From RUG14130 sp045598325 (lineage in GTDB: Bacteria; Bacillota; Clostridia; Christensenellales; Aristaeellaceae): a stretch of 16,257 nucleotides of DNA. Location: assembly GCA_045598325.1 (NCBI GenBank), contig JAZLLT010000111.1, positions 1 to 16,257 on the forward strand, given 5' to 3'. Positions 6,562 through 13,641 of the stretch are shown here, one piece after another (position 1 is the stretch's first letter; the number at the start of each line of letters is the position of its first letter). Below the pieces are notes generated by a model. That model saw only the letters and a list, made by a program, of their open reading frames with translations. It searched no databases and was not told where the DNA came from. A program made the translations under genes and the position numbers.

Positions 6562-8712
6562 ATGAAAAAGACGGTTTCTCTGCTTCTGGTAATGGTTCTC
6601 CTCTTCGGCCTCGTACCCTCCGCCTTCGCTGAGGAGCAGCCTGTCGACCCCATCGCCGCCTACCTTGCCGCCACCGACGAGCAGTACGCGTACGATCTGA
6701 CCTACAAACTCTCCACCGATCCCTCCATGCATGATAACGCCATGGGCTTCCGCACCGCCGGTTCCGACGCGGAGCACCGCGCGGCGGATTTCATCGCGGA
6801 AGAGATGGAGCGCATCGGTCTTCAGGATGTGGAAAAAATCCCCGTGAATGTAGACAAGTGGCAGTTCGGCGGCGCATCCCTCACCATCGCGGGCACCGAG
6901 ATTGCCCTGACTCCCGTTTCTTACATGGTCTCCGGTACGGATGAAGCCGGCATCACCGCTCAGATCGTTGACTGCGGCACCGGTTTCGCCGAAGACTATG
7001 CGGGCAAGGATGTCGACGGCAAGATCGCGCTCATCGGCGTTGACCAGTGGGGCGCCGCGTGGATCGATGCCTACATCTACGAAGCGCAGCTCCAGGGCGC
7101 CATCGCTCTGGTCACTTACGATTACGACGGCTACGGCCGCTTTTCCGATGATGTGTATCAGATCCAGGATGTCTGCTGCGAGGACATCATGCCCACCATC
7201 ATCATCACCAAGAACAACTACGATACCCTTGCCGCCGCCATCGCAGAGGGCAATGACACCTGCACCCTGATCGTGGACAGCGATCTCGAGATCGGCACCG
7301 GCATCTCCTACGATGTCGTCGGCCGCATCCCCGGCAAGTCCTCCGAGCAGCAGTTCATTGTGTCCGGCCACTACGACATGTATTTCGAGGGCTTCCAGGA
7401 TGACTGCTCCGCCATCGCCTGCGCCATGTCCATCGGCAAGGGCATCATCGACAGCGGCATTCAGCCCGAAAACGATGTGCTCATCATTGCCCACGGCTCC
7501 GAGGAGTGGGGCTACAGCGGCACCGAGTTCGACTGGACCCGCGGCGCGTGGGAACTGATCAACAATGTCCATCCCGAGTGGGCAGGCAAGACCCTCGCCA
7601 TGTTCAACTTCGAACTGTGCGGCTTCGATTACGGCGATACCTATGAAGTCCGCTGCGTACCCGAGTACAGCACTCTGTTCGCCGCCATGACGGACGCGGG
7701 TGAACTGGACGCCGCCGTCACCGGCTGGGCAGGCGGGATCCTCTCCGTGACCGGCGACACCTCCACCATGGAGGACGGCATCTCCTACCGCAACGCCGGC
7801 GTTCCCTACTTCCTGAACGCCACCAGCAGCAGCGCGGGCGTGCCCGGCGGCGGATATGGCTGGATGCAGCTGCACTACCACACCGATTCCGATAACTACA
7901 CCACCTACGACGCGCGCACTATGAAGGCAAACATCGATGTGTTCGGTTCCATCCTGCTCCACATGGACGAAAACCCCGCTCTGGAACTGGATCTCACCCA
8001 GTCCGTCATCGATCTGGGCACTGCCTTCATCGAGCCCTACGCCGTGGAAGCCGGCATCGATCCCGACGCGTGGAATGAGGCATACGCCATGATGGGTGCC
8101 GCCGCGACGGCTCACAACGCGAAGATTGCCGACATCAATGCCCGCTACGCCGCCGCTTCCACCGAGGAAGAGAAAGCCGCCATCCGCGCCGAGGGCAAAG
8201 CCATCAACGCGAAGACCCTTGAAGCCTTCAAGTTCGTGCAGGACGCCTTCATCGGCATCGAGGCTTCCCTCAATGTGGTCGAGCGCCACGAGGGCTATCA
8301 GAACAATGTCATCATCATCGACTACATCCTGAATGCCCTCAATAACGGCGAACTGTTCAATGCCGAAGGTACCGGCGCTCTGGACATCGCCTACAACCTG
8401 AACGCGGTCAGCGAGTATAACTTCTACATCTTCAACCCCGAAACCGCCGTCCGGCGTGCTTCTCACACCGACAAGGCTGCCGGCAAAAGCACCCTGTGGG
8501 GCATCGGCAAGGGCTACGAATACGCGCAGACCTGGCCCGCTACCCTCTCCCTCTTCGGTGAAATCTACGCGGAGACCCCCGATTTCACCGATGAGATCGC
8601 CCTCTACGAAGCGGAGCGCGCAAAGCAGCTCACCTTCATGGGCGAAGTCCTCGCGGAAGAAATCGAAGACATGAAAGCCTTCGCTTCCCTGCTGGCGGAT
8701 TCATTACGGTAA
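6562..8712 (+). CDS. Secreted M28-family metallopeptidase with PA-like insert
   Basis: 716 residues. The ATG at 6562 is preferred over in-frame starts from 6349 because GGGAGG precedes it (6548-6553), a signal peptide follows (residues 1-23, ending AFA), and a terminator lies in the upstream frame. Residues about 115-245 look like a PA-type insertion. The M28 zinc-peptidase core follows: SGHYDMYFEGFQDDCSA at 268-284 (H270, D272 and the D280/D281 pair), HGSEEWGYSGTEF at 311-323 (E314/E315), and LHYHTDSDN at 437-445 (H440). Family members are exported aminopeptidases or carboxypeptidases with two zinc ions. The last 240 residues after the core are mostly helical and charged and I do not recognise them. 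It is longer than most M28 enzymes (about 300-550). Substrate unknown; a nutritional role is likely. Its long leader suggests transcription attenuation control. Confidence 0.9.
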   Translation: MKKTVSLLLVMVLLFGLVPSAFAEEQPVDPIAAYLAATDEQYAYDLTYKLSTDPSMHDNAMGFRTAGSDAEHRAADFIAEEMERIGLQDVEKIPVNVDKWQFGGASLTIAGTEIALTPVSYMVSGTDEAGITAQIVDCGTGFAEDYAGKDVDGKIALIGVDQWGAAWIDAYIYEAQLQGAIALVTYDYDGYGRFSDDVYQIQDVCCEDIMPTIIITKNNYDTLAAAIAEGNDTCTLIVDSDLEIGTGISYDVVGRIPGKSSEQQFIVSGHYDMYFEGFQDDCSAIACAMSIGKGIIDSGIQPENDVLIIAHGSEEWGYSGTEFDWTRGAWELINNVHPEWAGKTLAMFNFELCGFDYGDTYEVRCVPEYSTLFAAMTDAGELDAAVTGWAGGILSVTGDTSTMEDGISYRNAGVPYFLNATSSSAGVPGGGYGWMQLHYHTDSDNYTTYDARTMKANIDVFGSILLHMDENPALELDLTQSVIDLGTAFIEPYAVEAGIDPDAWNEAYAMMGAAATAHNAKIADINARYAAASTEEEKAAIRAEGKAINAKTLEAFKFVQDAFIGIEASLNVVERHEGYQNNVIIIDYILNALNNGELFNAEGTGALDIAYNLNAVSEYNFYIFNPETAVRRASHTDKAAGKSTLWGIGKGYEYAQTWPATLSLFGEIYAETPDFTDEIALYEAERAKQLTFMGEVLAEEIEDMKAFASLLADSLR

Positions 8713-8713
8713 A

Positions 8714-8746
8714 CGAAAGCCCCTGCGCTCCGCGCAGTTCCTTTCG
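8714..8746. repeat. Inverted repeat after the M28 gene, at the pseudogene breakpoint
   Basis: CGAAAG (8714-8719) pairs with CTTTCG (8741-8746) and CTGCGC (8723-8728) with GCGCAG (8732-8737) around a TCC loop, with a 3x3 internal loop. It begins one base after the M28 stop codon. It may act as that gene's terminator, but the T-run is displaced (TTTT at 8752-8755), so it is weak. It also marks where recognisable coding sequence of the epimerase remnant ends. Confidence 0.6.
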
Positions 8747-9003
8747 CTATCTTTTCGGGCTCGAACTCGAATTTGTTGTCGAACGGCGCGTGTGACTGCG
8801 CGATGCAGATGCCGTTTTCTTCGGCGACCGCGCGCAGATGTCTCGCGTAATCGAGGTAATCGGGGCGGTTCAGAAAACCGTCTTCGCCCCGGACCCGGTA
8901 AAACGAAAAATCGACGGCATCGAAGCCCGCCTCCGCGATTTTGCGGATGGCTTCCTCATGACCGAAACGGCGGAACATGGTGAAATTCAATGACGAGTTT
9001 CAT
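8741..9003 (-). pseudogene. Sugar-phosphate isomerase/epimerase remnant, frameshifted and truncated
   Basis: The minus strand from 8990 encodes FTMFRRFGHEEAIRKIAEAG and then FDAVDFSFYRV, DYARHLRAVAEENGICIAQSH and APFDNKFEFEPEKIAK. This is the N-terminal third of a xylose-isomerase-like TIM barrel (AP endonuclease 2 superfamily). The true start should be ATG 9003-9001, which has CCGGAGG at the right distance, but that frame stops after 15 codons. Dropping one base near 8988 would join MKLVI to the barrel frame, so a one-base frameshift is present. Homology ends near 8741 at the inverted repeat; the other 180-200 residues expected for the family are gone. A near-consensus promoter survives, which suggests recent inactivation. 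A sequencing error could explain the frameshift but not the truncation. Confidence 0.8.
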
Positions 9004-9032
9004 GATTGCCTCCGGATGATGTTTCTTCGGAT

Positions 9033-9061
9033 ATTATTGAACCGGGGAGGGACAATGTCAA
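9033..9061 (-). promoter_or_regulatory. Intact promoter of the epimerase pseudogene
   Basis: On the minus strand, a perfect TTGACA (9061-9056), a 17-bp spacer and AATAAT (9038-9033), about 30 bases before the ribosome binding site and ATG at 9003. The -35 box abuts the T-run of the C69 gene terminator. Confidence 0.72.
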
Positions 9062-9092
9062 CAAAAAAGCACCGCGGACGAACCGCGGTGCT
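9062..9092 (-). terminator. Intrinsic terminator of the C69 dipeptidase gene
   Basis: On the minus strand, AGCACCGCGG pairs with CCGCGGTGCT (9092-9083 with 9077-9068) around a five-base loop, followed by TTTTTT. It lies 13 bases after the stop codon. Confidence 0.93.
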
Positions 9093-9105
9093 TGATATGA
9101 ACCGT

Positions 9106-10608
9106 TTACTTTGCCAAAAGTCCTTCCACGAGGTCGATGGCCGCCATGTGCGCCTGCTGCGCGAGATCCATGGAGATGGCGGTGGCGTCGCCGGCGGCAA
9201 GGGTCGCGTATGCCTCATAGAAACTTTCCTGCATGGCATCGAGCTGCGCCTTCACATCGGCAACCTGCGCTTCGCTGAAACCGCCGAATTTCACGAGGTT
9301 GGTCAGGGCGTCGAAACTCCAGTAGTAACTGTCCTTCCAGTTTTCGGGGAGGGTCACATAGCCTTCCACGGAAACGACGCCTTCGGGGGTCCACATCCGC
9401 TGTGTGCTCTTGTAGCAGATGCCGCTTTCGGGCTGATCCGTTTCGAAGCCCGCGGTCTCTGTGCCGAGTTTCAGTCCTGCGTAAGTGTCGGTGGTCAGCA
9501 TGGGCAAATAGGGGACGAACACATTGCAGGATGCATCATCCATGGCGACCCACTCGACGGTGCCGGCCGCGGAAGGATCCGAAATTTCGAAGATGTGGGT
9601 CTCGAGGTTGCGCTCGTAGCCGATATTGGAAATCTTGTAGAAGTCCACGAAATCCTTGACGGAGAAGCCGTTCTTCACGGTGATGCCGGTCTGGACGGGA
9701 ATGATCTCGTCATTTTCGTCGATATTGGTCAGGGTGTAGACCGCCGCGTCCTCGGCGTCCAGGTCGGGATTCAGGAAGGCGATGGCATTCACCATACGGG
9801 CGTTTGCGGATTGACCTGCGTTATAGGACTCGGTGAAGTCGATGATGTTCTTTTCCTGATCGCCGCAGAAGAAACCGTTTTCCACAGCCAGAGAAATGAG
9901 TTTTTCGGACGCGATCACATTTTCGGTGTCATCCAGGTCCACAAGACCGATGATGGTCATATTGGGCTCGGTGAACACGGTGATGGGGGACATCTTGAGG
10001 GCGATGTACTGGTGACCGGTCACATTTTCGATGTACCACGCTTCGGTGGCGTCGGCGATGATGATGCCGCTGCCGCCGCAGGCGCCTGCGGTGTCGTAGA
10101 TGGAGGTCAGGATATCAAGGGCTTCTTTGGCGGTCGCCGCCTCGGAGAGCAGCACGGTGACGATCTCCGCTTCCTCGATGCCGAGATCCTCAAAGGGCTC
10201 GAACTCATCCGCGCCGCTTGCCGAACCGATGGTCTCGGTGGCGGTCACGGAAACGCCCTTTTCATTGGTGCCTGCCGCCTCGTAGGGGGTGTGGTCGTGG
10301 GTGCCGCCGCAGTCGGGGCACTCGCCCAGCAGGTTGTCATCGCGGAAGGCGGTGTAGGAATAGGAATCATGGGTGAAGGTGTAGGTGAAGCCGTAGCAGC
10401 CCGCGTATACCTCACCGGCTTTGTGGGCGCCCGCCTCCTTCACGAAGAAGACCTTGTTCTGGGAATTGCTGTAATCTTCGGAACGGCTGAAAAGGATGGA
10501 GCCGTTCTCCGTGTAGGCGGAGCCGACATACAGGGAAGTGCAGGCCAGCGCCGAAGAAGAGAGGCACAGGACCAGCAATACGGACAGGATGACGATCAGC
10601 TTTTTCAT
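9106..10608 (-). CDS. Secreted C69-family (PepD-like) dipeptidase
   Basis: 500 residues. The start is fixed by GGAGGT at 10616-10621 on the minus strand and by a signal peptide (MKKLIVILSVLLVLCLSSSALA). The first residue after the predicted cleavage site is Cys23 in ACTSLYVG, the N-terminal nucleophile expected of peptidase family C69 (Ntn-hydrolase fold); signal cleavage itself would expose the active residue. Further family features are the SRSEDYS stretch at 41-47, AAGTNEKGVSVTATETI near 131-147, GGSGIIIADATEAWYIENVTGHQY near 198-221 and the later YKSTQRMW segment. These enzymes cleave dipeptides, here outside the cell. A CPDCGGTHDH stretch near 117-126 is an unusual Cys/His-rich insertion that could bind metal. 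It has its own promoter and terminator and is a single-gene unit. Confidence 0.92.
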   Translation of the reverse strand: MKKLIVILSVLLVLCLSSSALACTSLYVGSAYTENGSILFSRSEDYSNSQNKVFFVKEAGAHKAGEVYAGCYGFTYTFTHDSYSYTAFRDDNLLGECPDCGGTHDHTPYEAAGTNEKGVSVTATETIGSASGADEFEPFEDLGIEEAEIVTVLLSEAATAKEALDILTSIYDTAGACGGSGIIIADATEAWYIENVTGHQYIALKMSPITVFTEPNMTIIGLVDLDDTENVIASEKLISLAVENGFFCGDQEKNIIDFTESYNAGQSANARMVNAIAFLNPDLDAEDAAVYTLTNIDENDEIIPVQTGITVKNGFSVKDFVDFYKISNIGYERNLETHIFEISDPSAAGTVEWVAMDDASCNVFVPYLPMLTTDTYAGLKLGTETAGFETDQPESGICYKSTQRMWTPEGVVSVEGYVTLPENWKDSYYWSFDALTNLVKFGGFSEAQVADVKAQLDAMQESFYEAYATLAAGDATAISMDLAQQAHMAAIDLVEGLLAK

Positions 10609-10640
10609 ACCGGGTACCTCCTATAAATTTGATGTGCATA

Positions 10641-10668
10641 ATTATACACAGAAATGCATGTATGTCAA
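10641..10668 (-). promoter_or_regulatory. Promoter for the C69 dipeptidase gene
   Basis: On the minus strand, perfect TTGACA (10668-10663), a 16-bp spacer and perfect TATAAT (10646-10641), 32 bases before the start codon. This is the closest to consensus of all promoters in the window. Confidence 0.82.
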
Positions 10669-10715
10669 TGGAATATGCATATTAAATAATTGTTATGCAG
10701 TATTTTCGTATAGAA

Positions 10716-10740
10716 ACGCGGCTGCAATATACAGCCGCGT
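10716..10740 (-). terminator. Hairpin terminator after the PAP2 gene
   Basis: ACGCGGCTG pairs with CAGCCGCGT (9 bp, 7-base loop), 5 bases after the PAP2 stop codon region on the minus strand, followed by TTCTAT. The T-run is short, so termination may be partial. Confidence 0.68.
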
Positions 10741-10745
10741 CCGTA

Positions 10746-11393
10746 TCATGCAACTTTTCCGGGGAATATGCGTCTTTTATATACGAAGAATCCCGCGACG
10801 GCGGAGAGCCCCACGCCGCCCAGAATGTCGATGAATGCGTGCTGTTTGAGACACACGGTCGAAGCGGCGATGAGGATGCCCCAGAGGATGAACAGGAAGC
10901 GCTCGGGCTGCTTCTTCAAAAGCCCCGCGTCCCACAGACCGATGAGCGCGCCGCAGGTGCCGATGATGTGCTCGGAGGGGAAGACATTCGTGGGCGTGTC
11001 GATAGAATGGATCCATTTGACGAGGTCCGTGCAGAGATTGTCCCGCGGGTAGACTTCCGGGCGCAGTCCCTGACCGTTCGGCACGATTACCCAGAACAGG
11101 GCGCAGGAGAAGAAAGTCACCGCGAGGAAGATCATATACCGTTTGAACGCAGGTTCATTGTTGATGAGCAGGTAAAAACCTGTGCCCACGATATACAGGA
11201 ACCAACTGAGATAGGCGATGATGAAGCCCTCGTAAAAGGGGATCCACGAGTCGATGACCGTGTCCGTGATCCACTTGACGGAATCGTTACTGCTGAAAAT
11301 GTGCTCCAGCAGCAGGTAAGTCGCGATATATACGGGAAGCCAGATCGCCCACACGAGCCGCTTCCACGGAAAATTCTTCAGAAACTCTTTCAT
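10746..11393 (-). CDS. PAP2-superfamily integral membrane phosphatase/transferase
   Basis: 215 residues. The ATG at 11393 is chosen because GGAGGT (11403-11398 on the minus strand) precedes it; the longer frame from 11471 would include the promoter. Five to six membrane segments are visible. The PAP2 motifs are degenerate but present: NVFPSEHIIGT at 136-146 (the PSxH motif) and STVCLKQHAFIDILGG at 178-193 (the SRx5HxxxD motif with Thr in place of Arg, His185, Asp189). This version resembles the inositolphosphotransferase-like branch (PAP2_3 type) more than the classic undecaprenyl-pyrophosphate phosphatases. The likely role is lipid phosphate hydrolysis or headgroup transfer at the membrane; substrate unknown. 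It is transcribed divergently from the RNase J operon. Confidence 0.83.
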   Translation of the reverse strand: MKEFLKNFPWKRLVWAIWLPVYIATYLLLEHIFSSNDSVKWITDTVIDSWIPFYEGFIIAYLSWFLYIVGTGFYLLINNEPAFKRYMIFLAVTFFSCALFWVIVPNGQGLRPEVYPRDNLCTDLVKWIHSIDTPTNVFPSEHIIGTCGALIGLWDAGLLKKQPERFLFILWGILIAASTVCLKQHAFIDILGGVGLSAVAGFFVYKRRIFPGKVA

Positions 11394-11409
11394 ATTAACC
11401 TCCGTCTTC

Positions 11410-11438
11410 ATTATAGCACAGACGGTGGGAATATGCAA
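11410..11438 (-). promoter_or_regulatory. Promoter for the PAP2 gene
   Basis: On the minus strand, TTGCAT (11438-11433), a 17-bp spacer and perfect TATAAT (11415-11410), 17 bases upstream of the start codon, so the leader is very short. Confidence 0.72.
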
Positions 11439-11477
11439 ACTGAAACGAAAAATAACGCATAAATCACACAAATCCGG

Positions 11478-11506
11478 CTGAAAGCGGAGATGAAATGTGC
11501 TATACT
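11478..11506 (+). promoter_or_regulatory. Promoter for the rnj-ylbF-mltG operon
   Basis: CTGAAA (11478-11483), a 17-bp spacer and TATACT (11501-11506). The -35 box is weak. The leader of about 75 bases contains the palindrome CCGTACGG (11538-11545) followed by TTTTT, which may be a weak attenuator or simply chance. Confidence 0.5.
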
Positions 11507-11590
11507 GCGTTTAGATTTCAGCCGTCCGGGCGGCGTACCGTACGGTTTTTATAAAGAGAACCCTTTGCAAAACGGACAAAAGGAGGTATT

Positions 11591-13270
11591 ATGTCCAAAA
11601 ACAAAACAGCCAGGCGCACTCCCGACGGAGTGCTGAAAATCATACCCTTGGGCGGTTTGGGCGAAATCGGCAAGAACATGACCGCGTTCGAATACGGCGA
11701 TGATATCATCGTGGTGGATGTGGGTTCCATGTTCCCCCACGAGGACATGCCCGGCGTCGATCTCGTCATCCCCGATCTGACTTACCTTCAGGAAAACGCG
11801 GACCGCGTGCGCGCCTATTTCATCACCCACGGACACGAGGACCACATCGGCGCCGCGCCTTATGTGCTGCGCATGGTGCCCGCGCCCGTGTATGCAACCC
11901 GCCTCACCTGCGCCCTCATGAGCCTCAAATTCAAAGAGCACCGCATGAGCAACCGCGTGGAGATGGTGGAGGTCGAGCCCGGTGACAGCATCGTAACCGG
12001 CGTGTTCGGCGTGGAATTCATCAATGTCTCCCACTCCATCGCGGGCGCCTGCGCACTCGCTATCCATACCCCCGTGGGCACGGTCATCCACACCGGCGAC
12101 TTCAAGGTGGACTATACGCCCATCAACGGTCAGAGGATGGATTTCCAGCGCTTTGCGGCTCTGGGCAGCGACGGCGTGCGCCTCATGCTGGCGGACTCCA
12201 CCAACGCGGAGCGCCCGGGCTACACCATGAGCGAAAAGACCGTAGGGGAGACTTTCACTTCCCTTTTCGATAAGGCAAAGGACCGCATCATCATCGCCAT
12301 GTTTGCCAGCAATGTCCACCGCATCCAGATGGTCGTGGACAACTGCGTGCGCTGCAAGCGGCATCTGTGCCTTGTGGGGCGCAGCATGGTGGGCGTCGCC
12401 CGCGTCAGCAGCCAGTTGGAGTATCTGAATATCCCCGAAGGGCTGCTCGTGAATGTGGACGAACTGGACCGCTACCGCGACGATGAACTGGTGGTGCTGA
12501 CCACGGGGTCCCAGGGCGAGCCCATGAGCGGTCTATCCCGCATGGCGTTCGGCGAACACAAAAAACTGGATATCCGCTCCACCGACATGGTCATCATTTC
12601 CGCGAACCCCATTCCGGGCAATGAGCGGAGCGTCAGCAAGGTCATAAACCAACTGGTCCGCACCGGCGCGGATGTCATCTATGAGGCGCTGGCGGAAGTC
12701 CATGTGTCCGGTCACGCCCGTCAGGAAGAACTGAAACTCATGCACGCCCTGTGCAGGCCCGATTATTTCGTACCCGTGCACGGCGAATACAGGCATCTCT
12801 ATCAGCACGCGAAACTGGCGGTTTCCATGGGCATGCCGGAGGACCATGTGCTCATCCCCGAAACCGGCGGTGTGCTGGAACTGAGCGAAAAAGGCTTGAA
12901 ACGCGGCGGCACCGTAGTGAGCGGCGATCTGCTGGTGGACGGTCTGGGCGTGGGCGATGTGGGCGAGAGCGTGCTGCGCGACCGCAAGCATCTGTCCGAG
13001 GATGGCATGATCATCGTGGTGCTCTGCTTCGATCACGAGGACGGCACCCTCATCTCCGGTCCCGATATCATCACCCGCGGCTTCGTGTATGTGAAGGAAA
13101 ACGGCGAATTGCTGGATGGCGCGCGGGATGTGGTCAACCGCATCCTGGATACCCGCATGTACGAGTTCAACTCCACCAATGCCCTGAAAGACGCCATCCG
13201 CGAGGCACTCAAGAGATACTTTAACGACAGCATCCGCCGGGATCCCATGATCCTGACCATCATTGCGTAA
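11591..13270 (+). CDS. rnj: Ribonuclease J
   Basis: 559 residues, the usual length. RNase J is a zinc-dependent metallo-beta-lactamase/beta-CASP nuclease with 5'-3' exonuclease and endonuclease activity, central to mRNA decay and rRNA maturation in Firmicutes. Motifs in order: LGGLGEIGKNM at 20-30, HGHEDHIG at 80-87 (metal ligands), SHSIAGACAL at 147-156, HTGDFKVD at 167-174, ADSTNAERPG at 201-210, TGSQGEPMSGLSRMA at 305-319, HVSGHARQEELKLM at 371-384 and PVHGEYRHL at 395-403, followed by the C-terminal domain. AGGAGG stands four bases before the ATG. It is the first gene of a three-gene operon; the gap to ylbF is 9 bases. Whether it corresponds to RnjA or RnjB of Bacillus cannot be told from one copy. 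Confidence 0.97.
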   Translation: MSKNKTARRTPDGVLKIIPLGGLGEIGKNMTAFEYGDDIIVVDVGSMFPHEDMPGVDLVIPDLTYLQENADRVRAYFITHGHEDHIGAAPYVLRMVPAPVYATRLTCALMSLKFKEHRMSNRVEMVEVEPGDSIVTGVFGVEFINVSHSIAGACALAIHTPVGTVIHTGDFKVDYTPINGQRMDFQRFAALGSDGVRLMLADSTNAERPGYTMSEKTVGETFTSLFDKAKDRIIIAMFASNVHRIQMVVDNCVRCKRHLCLVGRSMVGVARVSSQLEYLNIPEGLLVNVDELDRYRDDELVVLTTGSQGEPMSGLSRMAFGEHKKLDIRSTDMVIISANPIPGNERSVSKVINQLVRTGADVIYEALAEVHVSGHARQEELKLMHALCRPDYFVPVHGEYRHLYQHAKLAVSMGMPEDHVLIPETGGVLELSEKGLKRGGTVVSGDLLVDGLGVGDVGESVLRDRKHLSEDGMIIVVLCFDHEDGTLISGPDIITRGFVYVKENGELLDGARDVVNRILDTRMYEFNSTNALKDAIREALKRYFNDSIRRDPMILTIIA

Positions 13271-13279
13271 GGAGCAACT

Positions 13280-13633
13280 ATGACCAATGTCTATGATACC
13301 GCCAACCAACTGGCGCGGGAACTGAAGGAAACCGAGGAATACCGGGAATATCACCGCCTCCGTGAGATCGCCTACGATGACAGCACCAACAAGGCGCTGC
13401 TGGACGAACTCAAGCGGCTCCAGTTCAAAATGCAGGCGAAAGCCGCGTCCGGTGAAAAACCCGAGGACGAGGACATGCAGAAACTGATGCGCATCTCCTC
13501 TCTGCTTCAGATGAATTCCGATGCCTCCGCCTATATCGTTGCGGAATTCCGCTTTCAGAAACTGATCGCGGACATCTACAAGATCCTGGGCGATGTGGCG
13601 GGCATCGACATCGACGCACTCACGCAGGCATAA
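13280..13633 (+). CDS. YlbF/YmcA-family regulator
   Basis: 117 residues, almost wholly helical and highly charged: ANQLARELKETEEYREYHRL at 8-27, then DDSTNKALLDELKRLQFKMQ and LMRISSLLQMNSDASAYIVAEFRFQKLIADIYKILGDV. This is the pattern of the YlbF/YmcA (formerly DUF964) family. In Bacillus, YlbF, YmcA and YaaT form a complex that directs RNase Y cleavage and affects sporulation, competence and biofilm formation. Here the gene sits 9 bases after RNase J and 8 bases before mltG, with GGAG binding sites in each gap. That places it in the RNA-decay operon, although the known partner is RNase Y rather than RNase J. Confidence 0.88.
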   Translation: MTNVYDTANQLARELKETEEYREYHRLREIAYDDSTNKALLDELKRLQFKMQAKAASGEKPEDEDMQKLMRISSLLQMNSDASAYIVAEFRFQKLIADIYKILGDVAGIDIDALTQA

Positions 13634-13641
13634 GGAGCGTT

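Noticed and set aside
8604..8990. A complete 128-residue minus-strand gene
   Set aside because: Only the first 80 or so residues resemble a protein family; the rest is antisense to the M28 gene, and the start is a TTG without RBS. I treat it as a pseudogene.
6421..10626. Very long open frames antisense to the M28 and C69 genes (681 and 549 codons) and similar long antisense frames at 484-1665, 2341-3327, 3358-4641, 5038-5922, 11549-12364 and 13576-14856
   Set aside because: They mirror genuine genes with clear motifs, lack ribosome binding sites, and their residue make-up (runs of Gly, Val, Ala, His, Asp) is what GC-biased third positions give on the opposite strand.
11394..11471. Longer PAP2 protein starting at 11471
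   Set aside because: The extra 26 codons cover the TATAAT box and the RBS of the gene; the ATG at 11393 has proper spacing.
11523..11550. Attenuator in the RNase J leader
   Set aside because: CCGTACGG plus TTTTT has no room for a loop in a useful stem; evidence is too thin to call a separate feature.
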